DNA of 54,890 bases, from assembly GCA_022703585.1 (NCBI GenBank), contig JAKLDJ010000001.1, forward strand, positions 1 through 54,890, in the 5' to 3' direction. Positions 26,926 through 37,066 of this stretch are shown piece by piece. A model generated the notes under the pieces. It was not told where the DNA came from. It saw only the letters and a list, made by a program, of their open reading frames with translations, and did not search any database. The stretch is from Candidatus Omnitrophota bacterium (lineage in GTDB: Bacteria > Omnitrophota > Gorgyraeia > Zapsychrales > JAKLDJ01). Position 1 is the first letter of the stretch; each line of letters opens with the position of its first letter. A program made the position numbers and the translations under genes.

Positions 26926-28638
26926 TTAAATCTCCTTGGACAATTTTTCTATTAGAAAATCCAGATCAAAAGGCCGGCCGTCGAATTTTAAGATCGACCC
27001 ATCAACCTTAATGCCGGTTTGCTGCCGTAAAAGCGCGGCCAACTGTCCCCCCGCATTATTCTCAACGGTCAAAATCTTTTTGGCATTTTTTAATAAACCC
27101 GCTATTTCCTTCTCGGGAAAAGGCCATACCTGCGACAGATGAATAAAGCCTATCTTCTTATTTTTGACGGCCCGGCTGGCTTCTTTTAAAACCCCGTACG
27201 TTGAACCAAACCCCAGGCAAACAACCTCCGCCTTCTCGATATTCTCAGCGGTTGGTTTTTCAATTTGTTTTTTTAGCGCCTCCATTTTCTTATGAAAACG
27301 CTTTTCAACCATTGCCGTGCGTACGCCTGCGTCCTCGGTAATATGGCCTTCCTCTGTATGCTCATCACTATCGGCATAAAACACATCCTCGATCCAGGAA
27401 GGCACCGCCTGAGGAGAAATTCCTGATTCGGTTAACTGATAGCGTTTATAATCACGAACATTCTTTGATTCTTCTTTGGAAATAATATGCCTCTTTATTT
27501 CAATGCCGTTTAGATCAAACGCAGGAATATTCCGGTAACAATCCGCCAGATGTTGATCCGTCAAAATAAAAACCGGGATCTGATATTTCTCCGCCACATC
27601 AAACGCTTTAATGGTTAAATAAAATGCCTCGGCAATGGTTCCCGGGGCATAGATCACCCGCGCAAATTCCCCGTGCCCGGCGTATAAAACTAAATTCAAA
27701 TCGGCCTGCTCGGTACGCGTTGGAAACCCGGTTGCCGGAGCCGGACGCTGCGAATCGACCACCACGACAGGGGTTTCGGTCATGCCGGCTAAACTGACCC
27801 CTTCAGTCATCAAGGCAAAACCTCCGCCGGATGTTCCCGTCATCGCCCGCACACCGGCAAATGACGCACCGATAGCCATATTAATGGCGGCGATCTCGTC
27901 TTCCGCCTGCTCGACGATAATATTATGTTTTAGGGCAAAATGCGCCACCGTCGTCATGATGCTAGTAGACGGCGTCATCGGATAGGCAGAATAAAATTTT
28001 ACCCCGGCCTTGATGGCGCCTAAGGCAATGGCCTCATTTCCGTTCATTAAAAGATACTTCTCGCGGCTGCCCGGCGAAAGGAAGAATTTCTTATCCTTTA
28101 TCTTTCCCAACACAAAATCATAACCGGCACGGGCGACGTCGATATTCTTGGTAATAATACTTTCTTCTTTCTTGTCAAATGTGCTGCGTAAAACCTTTTC
28201 CACTTCTTTAAAATCTATTCCCGTCAATGACGCCACAACCCCGAAAGCGCAGGAATTGACAAAAAGTTCATTTCCGCCAACTTGAGCAGCCATGCTATAC
28301 ATCGGCACATCGAGAAAACTTTGGTTGTTGTCGACAATAGCGAATTTTGTTTTATCCAAAATCATGACGCCGCTTGGAGTAAGATTTTTCGTGTGGATAT
28401 TGATGCTGGGTTTATCCAAAGCCACGATAATATCAGCTTTCTGGCGTAGGGTATGCAGGGGTTGATCAGACACACGCACCTGGATAAAATTATTCCCGCC
28501 CCTGATCCGTGACATGTAATCCGGGCAGGCAAAGACATGCAAGCCGTTATCTTTATAAAGCTGGCAGAGGGCAATCCCGATCGTTTGCATGCCCTGGCCC
28601 GCTTCGCCGGTAATGCGGATGGAGAGTTCGCGATTCAT
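26926..28638 (-). CDS. korA: 2-oxoacid:ferredoxin oxidoreductase, fused gamma-alpha subunit
   Basis: A 570-residue fusion. The gamma domain occupies about 1-190 (ITGEAGQGMQTIGIAL, CPDYMSRIRGGNNF). The alpha pyrimidine-binding domain follows (GNEAIALGAIKAGVKFYSAYPMTPSTSIM, EQAEDEIAAINMAIGASFAGVRAMTGTSGGGFALM), then a C-terminal domain (SQVWPFPEKEI). This is the KorA architecture of anaerobic bacteria and archaea. It implies ferredoxin-based anaerobic metabolism. Confidence 0.93.
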   Translation of the reverse strand: MNRELSIRITGEAGQGMQTIGIALCQLYKDNGLHVFACPDYMSRIRGGNNFIQVRVSDQPLHTLRQKADIIVALDKPSINIHTKNLTPSGVMILDKTKFAIVDNNQSFLDVPMYSMAAQVGGNELFVNSCAFGVVASLTGIDFKEVEKVLRSTFDKKEESIITKNIDVARAGYDFVLGKIKDKKFFLSPGSREKYLLMNGNEAIALGAIKAGVKFYSAYPMTPSTSIMTTVAHFALKHNIIVEQAEDEIAAINMAIGASFAGVRAMTGTSGGGFALMTEGVSLAGMTETPVVVVDSQRPAPATGFPTRTEQADLNLVLYAGHGEFARVIYAPGTIAEAFYLTIKAFDVAEKYQIPVFILTDQHLADCYRNIPAFDLNGIEIKRHIISKEESKNVRDYKRYQLTESGISPQAVPSWIEDVFYADSDEHTEEGHITEDAGVRTAMVEKRFHKKMEALKKQIEKPTAENIEKAEVVCLGFGSTYGVLKEASRAVKNKKIGFIHLSQVWPFPEKEIAGLLKNAKKILTVENNAGGQLAALLRQQTGIKVDGSILKFDGRPFDLDFLIEKLSKEI

Positions 28639-28710
28639 GAGAAAATTATCCCCTAATTAAACTGCCAATAATCTTTATGCTGTTTTATATAGGTATTCTA
28701 TCATAAAACT

Positions 28711-28745
28711 AAAGGGCAGCCAACGCTTAGCGTTGGCTGCCCTTT
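28711..28745. terminator. Strong hairpin terminator after acr3
   Basis: A perfect 16-bp stem (28711-28726 with 28730-28745) with a 3-nt loop TTA lies between the end of acr3 and the start of korA. On the minus strand it is followed by TTTAGTTTTA; the plus strand also has TTTTT after the stem. It should insulate the arsenic operon from the oxidoreductase genes. Confidence 0.85.
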
Positions 28746-28762
28746 TTAAGCAACAGGATTAC

Positions 28763-29812
28763 TTAACTTCGATTTCTTTTTTCAAACGCCCTGGCCACGT
28801 TAACCAACAGCAGCATAACCGGCACCTCGATCAAAGGCCCGATAACCGTAGCGAACGCCTGCATGGAATTGATGCCAAAAATGGCAACCGCAACTGCGAT
28901 GGCCAGTTCAAAATCATTGCTGGCCGCGGTAAATGAAACCGCAGTCGCCTCCGCATGATTTGACTTGAGCTTCTTGGAGAACCAATACGTCACAAACCAC
29001 ATGACGATAAAATATATCGTCAATGGAACTGCAATCCGGACGACATCCAATGGTAAGCGGACAATGTATTCACCTTTTAACGAGAACATAACAAAAATAG
29101 TAAATAACAACGCTATCAACGTAATCGGGCTAATCTTGGGAATATAAATCTTATCAAACCATTCCCTCCCCTTTGCTTTGATAAGCGTAAATCGACTTAC
29201 GACACCCGCGAAGAACGGAATGCCCAAATAAATCAAAACCGTTTTAGCTGATTCAGCCATCGAGATACTGATATCAAGCCCCTTGGCTATGCCTAAGAAG
29301 TTCAAAAGAACCGTAATAAAGAGATAAATATACACGGCATAAAATAAAACCTGGAACACCGCATTAAAGGCCACCAGCCCGGCTGCCAGCTCCCGGTCTC
29401 CGTCGGAGAGATCATTCCAGACAATAACCATGGCAATACACCGTGCCAGGCCGACTAAAATAACGCCAATCATATATTCCGGATAGCCACGCAAGAATAC
29501 AATCGCCAGCGCCGTCATCACGATAGGGCCGATAATCCAATTTTGCACCAGCGAAAGCGTAAGAAGTTTTTTATTCTTGAAAATCTTTCCGATCTCCTCG
29601 TACTTGACCTTGGCCAACGGCGGATACATCATCAGAATCAGCCCGATGGCGATCGGAATATTTGTTGTCCCGGCTTGGAACTGATTCCAAAAACCGGCGA
29701 TTCCCGGCGAGAAATAACCAACACCAACGCCGATGGCCATGGCCAACAGAATCCAAAGGGTTAACAAGCGATCCAAGAATGATAATTTCTTTATGATTCC
29801 TTCAGGCATCAC
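28763..29812 (-). CDS. acr3: Arsenite efflux permease, ACR3 family
   Basis: A 349-residue membrane protein with about ten helices. ACR3-specific segments are [34 protein letters not shown] (with the functional cysteine) and [20 protein letters not shown]. It exports arsenite from the cytoplasm. It is the last gene of the arsenic island, after arsG, and a terminator follows. Confidence 0.95.
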   Translation of the reverse strand: MMPEGIIKKLSFLDRLLTLWILLAMAIGVGVGYFSPGIAGFWNQFQAGTTNIPIAIGLILMMYPPLAKVKYEEIGKIFKNKKLLTLSLVQNWIIGPIVMTALAIVFLRGYPEYMIGVILVGLARCIAMVIVWNDLSDGDRELAAGLVAFNAVFQVLFYAVYIYLFITVLLNFLGIAKGLDISISMAESAKTVLIYLGIPFFAGVVSRFTLIKAKGREWFDKIYIPKISPITLIALLFTIFVMFSLKGEYIVRLPLDVVRIAVPLTIYFIVMWFVTYWFSKKLKSNHAEATAVSFTAASNDFELAIAVAVAIFGINSMQAFATVIGPLIEVPVMLLLVNVARAFEKRNRS

Positions 29813-29827
29813 ACGCTCCCTTCCTTT

Positions 29828-30517
29828 TTATATAACTTTCAGCACATAAATTAAAATATAATATACACCGACGATAATAAATATCCCGCCTGTTATCTTT
29901 CGCATATATATTTCCAGAGCAGTCATCCTCTTAAACCAATGGCTTAAAGATTTTATACCCAAGGCAATTGCAACTGCAAATCCCAAAACCGGTAAACCCG
30001 TTCCGATGCCATAAATAAACGGCAATAAAGTGCCGACCCTACTGTTAAGCGCCAAAGGGATAAGACTGCCAAAAAACAGCGCGGCAGAAACCGGGCAGAA
30101 TGCCAAAGCAAAGATAAACCCAAGAACGAACGCTCCCGGAAATCCAGACTCAATGAGTTTATTTTTATGCTTCTGCGATACGGAGATGCCGGACAATTTC
30201 AGCGTGATGACTTCCAGCAAGAATAAGCCTGCGATAATCAAAAGAGGCCCCAGGATTTTAATCATATATTTTTGCATAAATTGAGCGACCTGCGGAATAC
30301 CCAAAAGAGAGTTGATAATAACCCAGCCGATCACCGCATACGCAACCATCCTGCCCGTCGTATAAGCGAGCCCTGAAATAAAGACAAGTGTCGGATGCGC
30401 TATTCTCTTTGAAAGAAACGATACCGCCGCGATGTTCGTCACCAGAGGGCAAGGGCTGATGGAGGTTAATATCCCAAGCCACAAGGCTGACGCAAAACCT
30501 ATAAGGACCTCTGTCAT
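29828..30517 (-). CDS. arsG: ArsG-type (CcdA-fold) efflux permease
   Basis: A 229-residue polytopic protein related to CcdA/DsbD transporters (TSISPCPLVTNIAAVSFLSKR, GLAYTTGRM, GFIFALAFCPVSAALFFG). This version, next to arsF and acr3, matches the ArsG family, linked in Shewanella to efflux of trivalent aromatic aminoarsenicals. The two cysteine-proline motifs (SPCP, FCP) may pass electrons across the membrane. The start overlaps arsF by 4 nt. Confidence 0.82.
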   Translation of the reverse strand: MTEVLIGFASALWLGILTSISPCPLVTNIAAVSFLSKRIAHPTLVFISGLAYTTGRMVAYAVIGWVIINSLLGIPQVAQFMQKYMIKILGPLLIIAGLFLLEVITLKLSGISVSQKHKNKLIESGFPGAFVLGFIFALAFCPVSAALFFGSLIPLALNSRVGTLLPFIYGIGTGLPVLGFAVAIALGIKSLSHWFKRMTALEIYMRKITGGIFIIVGVYYILIYVLKVI

Positions 30518-30939
30518 TCGGCTTCCTTCAGAAAATCGGCCACTCCGCTCTTCACGTAATCAATAAATCTCTGCTTATTGCTGACGTATTCCCATATCTT
30601 TTCGAGATTTTTCCATTTTGTTTCCTTGCCGCCTTTAACCAATGATAAAACAAGCGATTTAGTATAAAGCTGATAGTTGTTTCCATAGTGCTCATTGCCT
30701 TTATCTTCAACGTTGACAGATTTAAATTCCAATTTCCCGGACACAAGCGCATCCTTAAAGTTAGTTTCTACCGCTTCCTTTGAATACTGCTCGAGTTTAT
30801 AACAGGTCGGGCACCGGGAAGTGCCGTAGAAATAATAAGCGATAACCTTGGCTGCCGGCTTATCTTCCGAGGCAAAAACAAGAAAACCTGCGCTCATGAC
30901 CGCGATAACTGCCAGAATTACTAAAAATGTTTTTCTCAA
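30514..30939 (-). CDS. arsF: ArsF-type exported thioredoxin-fold protein
   Basis: I place the start at a TTG (30939; LRKTFLVILAVIAVMSAGFLVFASEDKP, 141 residues) because GAGGAAGG lies just upstream; an ATG at 30981 would overlap the previous gene. A signal peptide is followed by YGTSRCPTCYKLEQYS, a CxxC redox site, and a short thioredoxin-like region. It matches the ArsF family, proposed to reduce nitroaromatic arsenicals together with ArsE. Its stop overlaps arsG by 4 nt. Confidence 0.78.
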   Translation of the reverse strand: MRKTFLVILAVIAVMSAGFLVFASEDKPAAKVIAYYFYGTSRCPTCYKLEQYSKEAVETNFKDALVSGKLEFKSVNVEDKGNEHYGNNYQLYTKSLVLSLVKGGKETKWKNLEKIWEYVSNKQRFIDYVKSGVADFLKEAE

Positions 30940-30952
30940 TTTTCCTTCCTCT

Positions 30953-31186
30953 TTATTTCGCAAGAATCTTTCTGATCTCATCTTTGTTTAATACTTTACC
31001 GGACGAAACGATAGTGCCATCAACCGCCAAAGCCGGCGTCATCATGACGCCATACTCGGTGATCTTGTCAATATCCGTGACCTTGCCGATTTCAGCTTGG
31101 ATATTTAACTCTTTAATCGCATCTTGAACATTTGACGCAAGTTGTTTGCATTTTGGACAACCAGCCCCCAGAATCTCTATTTTCAT
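30953..31186 (-). CDS. Small thioredoxin-fold redox protein (possible ArsE)
   Basis: A 77-residue minimal thioredoxin-like protein (MKIEILGAGCPKCKQLASNV, CxxC at residues 10-13; cis-proline segment MMTPALAVDG). It belongs to the redox-active disulfide group of small glutaredoxin-like proteins. It may supply electrons for arsenate or arsenical reduction; its place directly before arsF and arsG suggests the role of ArsE. No arsC gene is present in this island. Confidence 0.85.
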   Translation of the reverse strand: MKIEILGAGCPKCKQLASNVQDAIKELNIQAEIGKVTDIDKITEYGVMMTPALAVDGTIVSSGKVLNKDEIRKILAK

Positions 31187-31199
31187 CCTGCACCTCCTT

Positions 31200-31982
31200 T
31201 TATCTTTTTACTGCCGAAACTTTTATACTCAACACCGCATCTTGAACGCTCTCAAAATTATCAAACATGGCATCCACCGGATAGCTCGACTCGTTAATGA
31301 CTTTCACATTCTGAAATCCGGCGTTCTTTATGAAGCCAAGATACTCGTCTTTTTTTATCGCTCCGGCAATACAGCCGACATACGCTTCAACCGATTCTTT
31401 AATTTTCTTAGGCAAATCTTTTTCTAACACCAAATCTGAAACCATGAGCCTGCCGCCGGGCTTTAAGACTCTAAATGCTTCCTCAAAAACACTTTTTTTA
31501 TCCGGAGAAAGATTGATCACGCAGTTTGAAATAATCACATCAACTGAATTATCGCCGATGGGCAGCTTTTCAATCTCGCCCTGTCGAAATTCTACGTTTG
31601 CATATTTTCCTTTTTTTGCGTTTTCTTTGGCCTTAGCCAGCATTTCCGGCGTCATATCAACGCCGATGACTCGGCCTGTCTTGCCAACCTTCTGCGCCGC
31701 CAAAAAAGCGTCAAACCCCGCCCCGCTTCCCAAATCCAAGACAACATCCCCTTCCCTTAAAGATGCAATAGCCACAGGATTGCCGCATCCCAATCCCAAA
31801 TTTGCCCCATCGGGAACGGCACTCATTTCATTATCACTGTATCCTATGGTCTTGCTGATTTCCTTAGCTGAAGGTACGGCAGAACAGCACGAGCTTGAGC
31901 AACAACAAGAAGTTTGTTGAGTTGCGACCTTTGAATAACCTTCTCTAACCAATTTCTTAATGTCTCCGTCCTTCTTTTTCAT
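31200..31982 (-). CDS. arsM: Arsenite S-adenosylmethionine methyltransferase
   Basis: A 260-residue class I methyltransferase. The SAM site is [16 protein letters not shown]. Arsenic-binding cysteines are visible in [21 protein letters not shown] and [12 protein letters not shown] cysteine-rich N-terminal stretch ([11 protein letters not shown]) is common in anaerobic ArsM proteins. It methylates trivalent arsenic. It sits between the permease and the small thioredoxin gene in the island. Confidence 0.94.
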   Translation of the reverse strand: MKKKDGDIKKLVREGYSKVATQQTSCCCSSSCCSAVPSAKEISKTIGYSDNEMSAVPDGANLGLGCGNPVAIASLREGDVVLDLGSGAGFDAFLAAQKVGKTGRVIGVDMTPEMLAKAKENAKKGKYANVEFRQGEIEKLPIGDNSVDVIISNCVINLSPDKKSVFEEAFRVLKPGGRLMVSDLVLEKDLPKKIKESVEAYVGCIAGAIKKDEYLGFIKNAGFQNVKVINESSYPVDAMFDNFESVQDAVLSIKVSAVKR

Positions 31983-31996
31983 TTCTACGTCTCCTG

Positions 31997-33165
<1,169 letters not shown>

Positions 33166-33169
<4 letters not shown>

Positions 33170-33471
33170 TTTTTGCTTCCCCCAATAATCTTGCAACAAC
33201 CGCCTTCAATTCTTATGGCCTTGATATTCACTAAAGCATCCGCAATCTTATTTTGGGCTGAGGTCAACATGCGAGAGAATGTCGGGCGAGAAATCTTCAT
33301 CTTCTTGGCTGCTTCTTCCTGGAGCAATCCTTCAAAACAGGCAAGACGTACAGCCTCAAATTCATCCAGAGATAAATATACTCCCTCTACCTTATTTAAG
33401 GGTTTACAAAGCGGTTTAAAACACCTCTCCCCCGGCTCACATTTAACCCATCTTGTTTTCTTAGGACGCAT
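33166..33471 (-). CDS. DUF134 helix-turn-helix regulator
   Basis: A 101-residue protein of the DUF134 family. It has an RNA-polymerase-sigma-like helix-turn-helix (LDEFEAVRLACFEGLLQEEAAKKMKISRPTFSRMLTSAQNKIADAL) and cysteines at both ends (KCEPGERCFKPLC; GGCCKII), which could bind metal or arsenite. It is the first gene of the arsenic operon and its promoter has a perfect palindrome at the expected start site, so it is the likely autoregulator. No arsR gene is present. Confidence 0.88.
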
Positions 33472-33486
33472 AAAGGCTTCCCCTGA

Positions 33487-33506
33487 TTATGAACATATGT
33501 TCATAA
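33487..33506. promoter_or_regulatory. Palindromic operator of the arsenic operon
   Basis: A perfect 20-bp palindrome, two copies of TTATGAACAT facing each other, lies just downstream of the -10 box and would cover the transcription start. It is 15 nt upstream of the DUF134 ATG. A bound regulator would block initiation. Confidence 0.8.
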
Positions 33507-33508
33507 CT

Positions 33509-33536
33509 ATTATACCGGAATAAAAAGGAATGTCAA
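33509..33536 (-). promoter_or_regulatory. Promoter of the arsenic operon
   Basis: Both hexamers match consensus perfectly: TTGACA (33531-33536) and TATAAT (33509-33514), with a 16-bp spacer on the minus strand. The start would fall near 33502, inside the palindrome. Confidence 0.85.
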
Positions 33537-33556
33537 TCGGGAAAATGAGAAAACTT

Positions 33557-34264
33557 TTAGAAATTCAATTCCTGCGGTTTGACGGAACGGAGCTCACCCG
33601 GCTGCAGTGCCCCAAGCTCCAAGGATCCAAAGGCCGTGCGCTTAAGCCGTATGATCTCGTGGCCAACAGATTTAAACAACCTGCGGATCTCGCGGTTTTT
33701 TCCTTCGGTTAATTCCACAACCAAATGCGACTCTTTGTTGCTGGATTTGCGTAAAATTATTTTAGACGGCTCTAAAAACTCTCCCTCGTCCCAAATGCCG
33801 CGGCTTAGCTGCTCGACCTCGCCCTCAGTCATTTTTCCTTTAACCGAAACCACATAGGTCCGGACAATCGCATTGGCCGGATCGGTCAGGCGGGAAGAAA
33901 GGGCTGTGTCATTAGTCAATAAGAGCAAGCCGGTCGTTGCCATATCCAGGCGGCCGACGGGGTGAAGACTTTTAAGTTCCTCGGGCAAAAGATCAAAGAC
34001 CGTACGCCGGCCGCGTTCATCAGACCGAGTAGTAACGACTCCTCTGGGCTTATAGAGCATGATCGTCTGCCAGGGTTCTTTTTGAACAGGCTTTCCGTCG
34101 AGAAGAATACTATCTTTTTGAGAATCAACCACATACTCCGGGTCCTTAACGGTTTTTCCATTAATCTTAAGTCTTCCCTCCGATATCCACGTCCTCGTCT
34201 GGCTGCGAGAGGCCAAGCCCAATTTGGATAAAGCGCGCTCTAAAACAACCTTGCCCGTTTTCAC
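33557..34264 (-). CDS. rluB: Ribosomal large subunit pseudouridine synthase, RsuA/RluB family
   Basis: A 235-residue enzyme with an N-terminal S4 domain (ALSKLGLASRSQTRTWISEGRLKINGKTV) and an RsuA-type catalytic domain containing LHPVGRLDMATTGLLLLTND, with the catalytic aspartate in GRLD. The C-terminal KNREIRRLFKSVGHEIIRLKRTAFG is typical. It modifies uridine in ribosomal RNA; RluB is most likely, but RluE/RluF/RsuA are possible. A GTG at 34264 fits TAAGGA spacing better than the TTG one codon earlier. Confidence 0.88.
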   Translation of the reverse strand: MKTGKVVLERALSKLGLASRSQTRTWISEGRLKINGKTVKDPEYVVDSQKDSILLDGKPVQKEPWQTIMLYKPRGVVTTRSDERGRRTVFDLLPEELKSLHPVGRLDMATTGLLLLTNDTALSSRLTDPANAIVRTYVVSVKGKMTEGEVEQLSRGIWDEGEFLEPSKIILRKSSNKESHLVVELTEGKNREIRRLFKSVGHEIIRLKRTAFGSLELGALQPGELRSVKPQELNF

Positions 34265-34284
34265 CAACTCATCCTTATGCGAAT

Positions 34285-34318
34285 GGGGCCCCTGCGGCCG
34301 TTACGCCGCAGGGGCCCC
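34285..34318. terminator. Long GC-rich hairpin between the peroxiredoxin gene and rluB
   Basis: A perfect 14-bp stem (34285-34298 with 34305-34318) with a 6-nt loop. On the plus strand it is followed by TTGTTTT, a good U-run; on the minus strand no U-run follows. It may end the peroxiredoxin transcript or stop antisense transcription. Confidence 0.65.
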
Positions 34319-34343
34319 TTGTTTTATATATCAGGACCCGAAA

Positions 34344-35093
34344 CTATTTCTTAAGACTCGCGAACGGTTTAAAGCAAAGGAACCAATCTTCGCACCGAAT
34401 ACCTGTCTGCGCAGCATTATCAACGCGCTCTTTCGCTGTCCCGCAACTTCCCGGCGGCGGCACAATTACATCATCCCCGGGCTGCCAATCGGCCGGAGTT
34501 GCAATTTTGTATTCATCCGACGTTTGCATGGCAATCAACAGGCGCTTGATCTCGGCAAAATTACGGCCGTTGGAAAGCGGATAATAAATCAATGCCCGAA
34601 CCTTACTTTCCGGATCAATAAAAAATACGGCCCGTACCGCCTGGGTATTGCTGGCCCCGGGCTGAATCATCCCGTATTTCTTGGCAACTTCCATTCTGAT
34701 ATCGGCAATAAGAGGAAATTTTACTTCCACGTCCTTCATTCCCTTGTATTCAGCTTTCTCTTTGATGGTACGCAACCAGGCGATATGGCTGTAACCGCTA
34801 TCAATGGAAAGACCGACGAGTTTGGTATTCAGCGCATCAAAATCTTTCTCCATCGTTGCAAACGTCATAAATTCAGTAGTACAGACCGGGGTAAAATCCG
34901 CCGGATGGCTGAATAGAATCACCCACTTGCCCTTATAATCATCCGGAAAAGTGATTTTTCCCTGGGTGGTTTCCGCAACAAAGGAAGGAGCAACTTGTCC
35001 TATGAGCGGAATTTGCATTGTCGATTCTTCCGCAAACGCAAAAGAGCCCACCAGCAGTAACACCGCACAAACAACCAGCAATACTTTATTCAT
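34344..35093 (-). CDS. Exported peroxiredoxin (Prx6/AhpC-TSA family)
   Basis: A 249-residue peroxiredoxin with a signal peptide (MNKVLLVVCAVLLLVGSFAFA), so it acts outside the cytoplasm. The peroxidatic cysteine is C71 in HPADFTPVCTTEF, and IAWLRTIKEK and VRALIYYPLSNGRN follow in Prx6-type order. Extra cysteines at the C-terminus (GSCGTAKER, IRCEDWFLCF) could serve for resolving. It would detoxify peroxides in the periplasm. Most Prx6 proteins lack a signal peptide. Confidence 0.9.
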   Translation of the reverse strand: MNKVLLVVCAVLLLVGSFAFAEESTMQIPLIGQVAPSFVAETTQGKITFPDDYKGKWVILFSHPADFTPVCTTEFMTFATMEKDFDALNTKLVGLSIDSGYSHIAWLRTIKEKAEYKGMKDVEVKFPLIADIRMEVAKKYGMIQPGASNTQAVRAVFFIDPESKVRALIYYPLSNGRNFAEIKRLLIAMQTSDEYKIATPADWQPGDDVIVPPPGSCGTAKERVDNAAQTGIRCEDWFLCFKPFASLKK

Positions 35094-35121
35094 ACAGCCC
35101 CCTTTCTGTTAGTTGATTTAT

Positions 35122-36867
35122 TTACTCGTCCCTCAACACCGCTCCGGTATCGGCACTGGTAACAAAATACTGGTAGCGCTTCAGCCACCCGCCTTTGATC
35201 TTTGATTTAAAGGGTTTCAATTTCTTTTTGCGCTTGGCGATCTCTGTCGCGCTAAGACGGACGTTTAATTTGTTTTTGGGAACATCAATTTCGATAATAT
35301 CCCCGTTCTTAAGAATCGCAATTTCACCTCCCGCCGCGGCTTCCGGCGCCACATGGCCGATACATAAGCCCCGCGTCCCTCCGGAAAACCTTCCGTCGGT
35401 AATAAGCGCGGCTCTAATGCCAGCGCCTTTTATGGCAGAAGTAGGCGAAAGCATTTCCATCATCCCCGGCCCGCCCTTGGGGCCTTCGTAACGGATAACC
35501 ACCACATCGCCGTCTTTAACTTTTCCTTTGAGAATTCCTTCAAGCGCAGAATCTTGCGATTCAAATATTTTAGCCGGGCCGCTAAAGGTCAGCATGTCTT
35601 TCTCAACCCCGCTGGTTTTAACCACCGCTCCCTTACGGGCAATATTGCCGAATAAAACCGCTAATCCCCCTTCGGGTGAAAAGGCATTTTTAAGCGGGCG
35701 GATAATATCTCCGTCTGCATCCGGAGATTTTAAAACATAATCGCCCAGCGTGCCGTAAACCGTCTTGACATCAAGATCCAGGAATTTATTTCCGGCTTGC
35801 TGAGAGGCTTTTAAAATAGCCCCCATTCCGCCGACGGCATGAACATGCTCAATATGAATTTCCATACGGGAAGGTGCGATCTTTATCACGTTGGCCGTGG
35901 CCTTTGAAATCTGCTCGATGCGCCTAAGGTCATATTTGATACCGGCTTCATAAGCCAGGGCCAGAACATGCAAAACTGTATTAGTCGATCCCCCCATGGC
36001 CATATCAAGGACAAAGGCATTATCAATCGCCTGCTGTGTTAAAATATCCAACGGGCGAATATTGTTTTTTAAAAGATAAATCAAACGGCGAGCCGCCTCT
36101 TGCACTAAATTAATACGCTCGGGATTAAGCTCAAATTGCCTAATACTATTCTCCACTCGGCGGGTCGCAGTAATCGTTCCGTTACCGGGCAAGGCAAATC
36201 CCAAGACCTCGCCTAAACAATTCATGGAGTTAGCGGTAAACATCCCCGAGCAACTGCCGTAGCCGGGGCAGGCAGCACAGGTCAAATTTTCTAAGTCTGC
36301 CGTGCTCATCTTGCCAACGCTATTTTTCCCCACCCCTTCAAAGATCGAGATCAAATCCGTGTTGCGGCCTCCCGCCAGCATGGGGCCGCCGCTAACATAA
36401 ATAGCGGGAATATTAACCCGCACCATCGCATTATACATCCCCGGAACAATCTTATCGCAATTACCGATACCAATCCAGGCATCACAAGGGTGCGCGCCGA
36501 TAATGGTTTCAATCTGATCCGTAATCAGTTCGCGGGACGGCAAAGAATATTTCATGCCAAAATGGCCCATGGCGATCCCGTCGCAGATCGCACCTCCGAT
36601 ATTGGTATACCAGACATTGACACCTTGTTTCTCCAATTCCTCTTTAACAAAACGGCCAAGTTGATCCAAGTGGGCGTGGCCGGGAATCTGAGTTGTATAC
36701 GAATTGATAATGGTAATAAAGGGTTTCTTAAGATCCTCGAATGAGCGTAAAACGCCCTCAGCCATCATTAAAGAAACACCCGGCATCATCTGAGGGCCTG
36801 AACGAAAAACACCACTGCCCTTCTCGCGGATGGATTTTATACCGTCATTAACAGGGACTTTTGACAT
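35122..36867 (-). CDS. ilvD: Dihydroxy-acid dehydratase
   Basis: A 581-residue iron-sulfur enzyme of valine, leucine and isoleucine synthesis. Cluster and metal-binding segments visible are [12 protein letters not shown] and [21 protein letters not shown]; the C-terminal [21 protein letters not shown] is diagnostic. Length is somewhat above the usual 550-570. AGAGGAGG precedes the ATG. ilvE, which acts in the next step, is about 15 kb away. Confidence 0.95.
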   Translation of the reverse strand: MSKVPVNDGIKSIREKGSGVFRSGPQMMPGVSLMMAEGVLRSFEDLKKPFITIINSYTTQIPGHAHLDQLGRFVKEELEKQGVNVWYTNIGGAICDGIAMGHFGMKYSLPSRELITDQIETIIGAHPCDAWIGIGNCDKIVPGMYNAMVRVNIPAIYVSGGPMLAGGRNTDLISIFEGVGKNSVGKMSTADLENLTCAACPGYGSCSGMFTANSMNCLGEVLGFALPGNGTITATRRVENSIRQFELNPERINLVQEAARRLIYLLKNNIRPLDILTQQAIDNAFVLDMAMGGSTNTVLHVLALAYEAGIKYDLRRIEQISKATANVIKIAPSRMEIHIEHVHAVGGMGAILKASQQAGNKFLDLDVKTVYGTLGDYVLKSPDADGDIIRPLKNAFSPEGGLAVLFGNIARKGAVVKTSGVEKDMLTFSGPAKIFESQDSALEGILKGKVKDGDVVVIRYEGPKGGPGMMEMLSPTSAIKGAGIRAALITDGRFSGGTRGLCIGHVAPEAAAGGEIAILKNGDIIEIDVPKNKLNVRLSATEIAKRKKKLKPFKSKIKGGWLKRYQYFVTSADTGAVLRDE

Positions 36868-36953
36868 TTCTTATTCCTCCTCTTGTAAAAAAGTACAGAA
36901 CCCCTGGCCGTTAAGCCAGAGAAATCCTTTCTATTGCTTATCAATAAATTCTC

Positions 36954-36981
36954 ATTATAGTCAGTTGACCGTTATTATCAA
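36954..36981 (-). promoter_or_regulatory. Promoter of ilvD
   Basis: TTGATA (36976-36981) and TATAAT (36954-36959) are spaced by 16 bp on the minus strand. The leader of about 79 nt contains a small hairpin (CTGGC/GCCAG) followed by a U-run. The remaining intergenic part to 37066 shows nothing further I can name. Confidence 0.7.
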
Positions 36982-37066
36982 GAAAATTCAGGCTGGGCAA
37001 GAAACTTTTCGCTAGAAAGGAAACGGACCGTTATAAAGTGTCAATTTGCGCTTAAAACTCCCGCCT

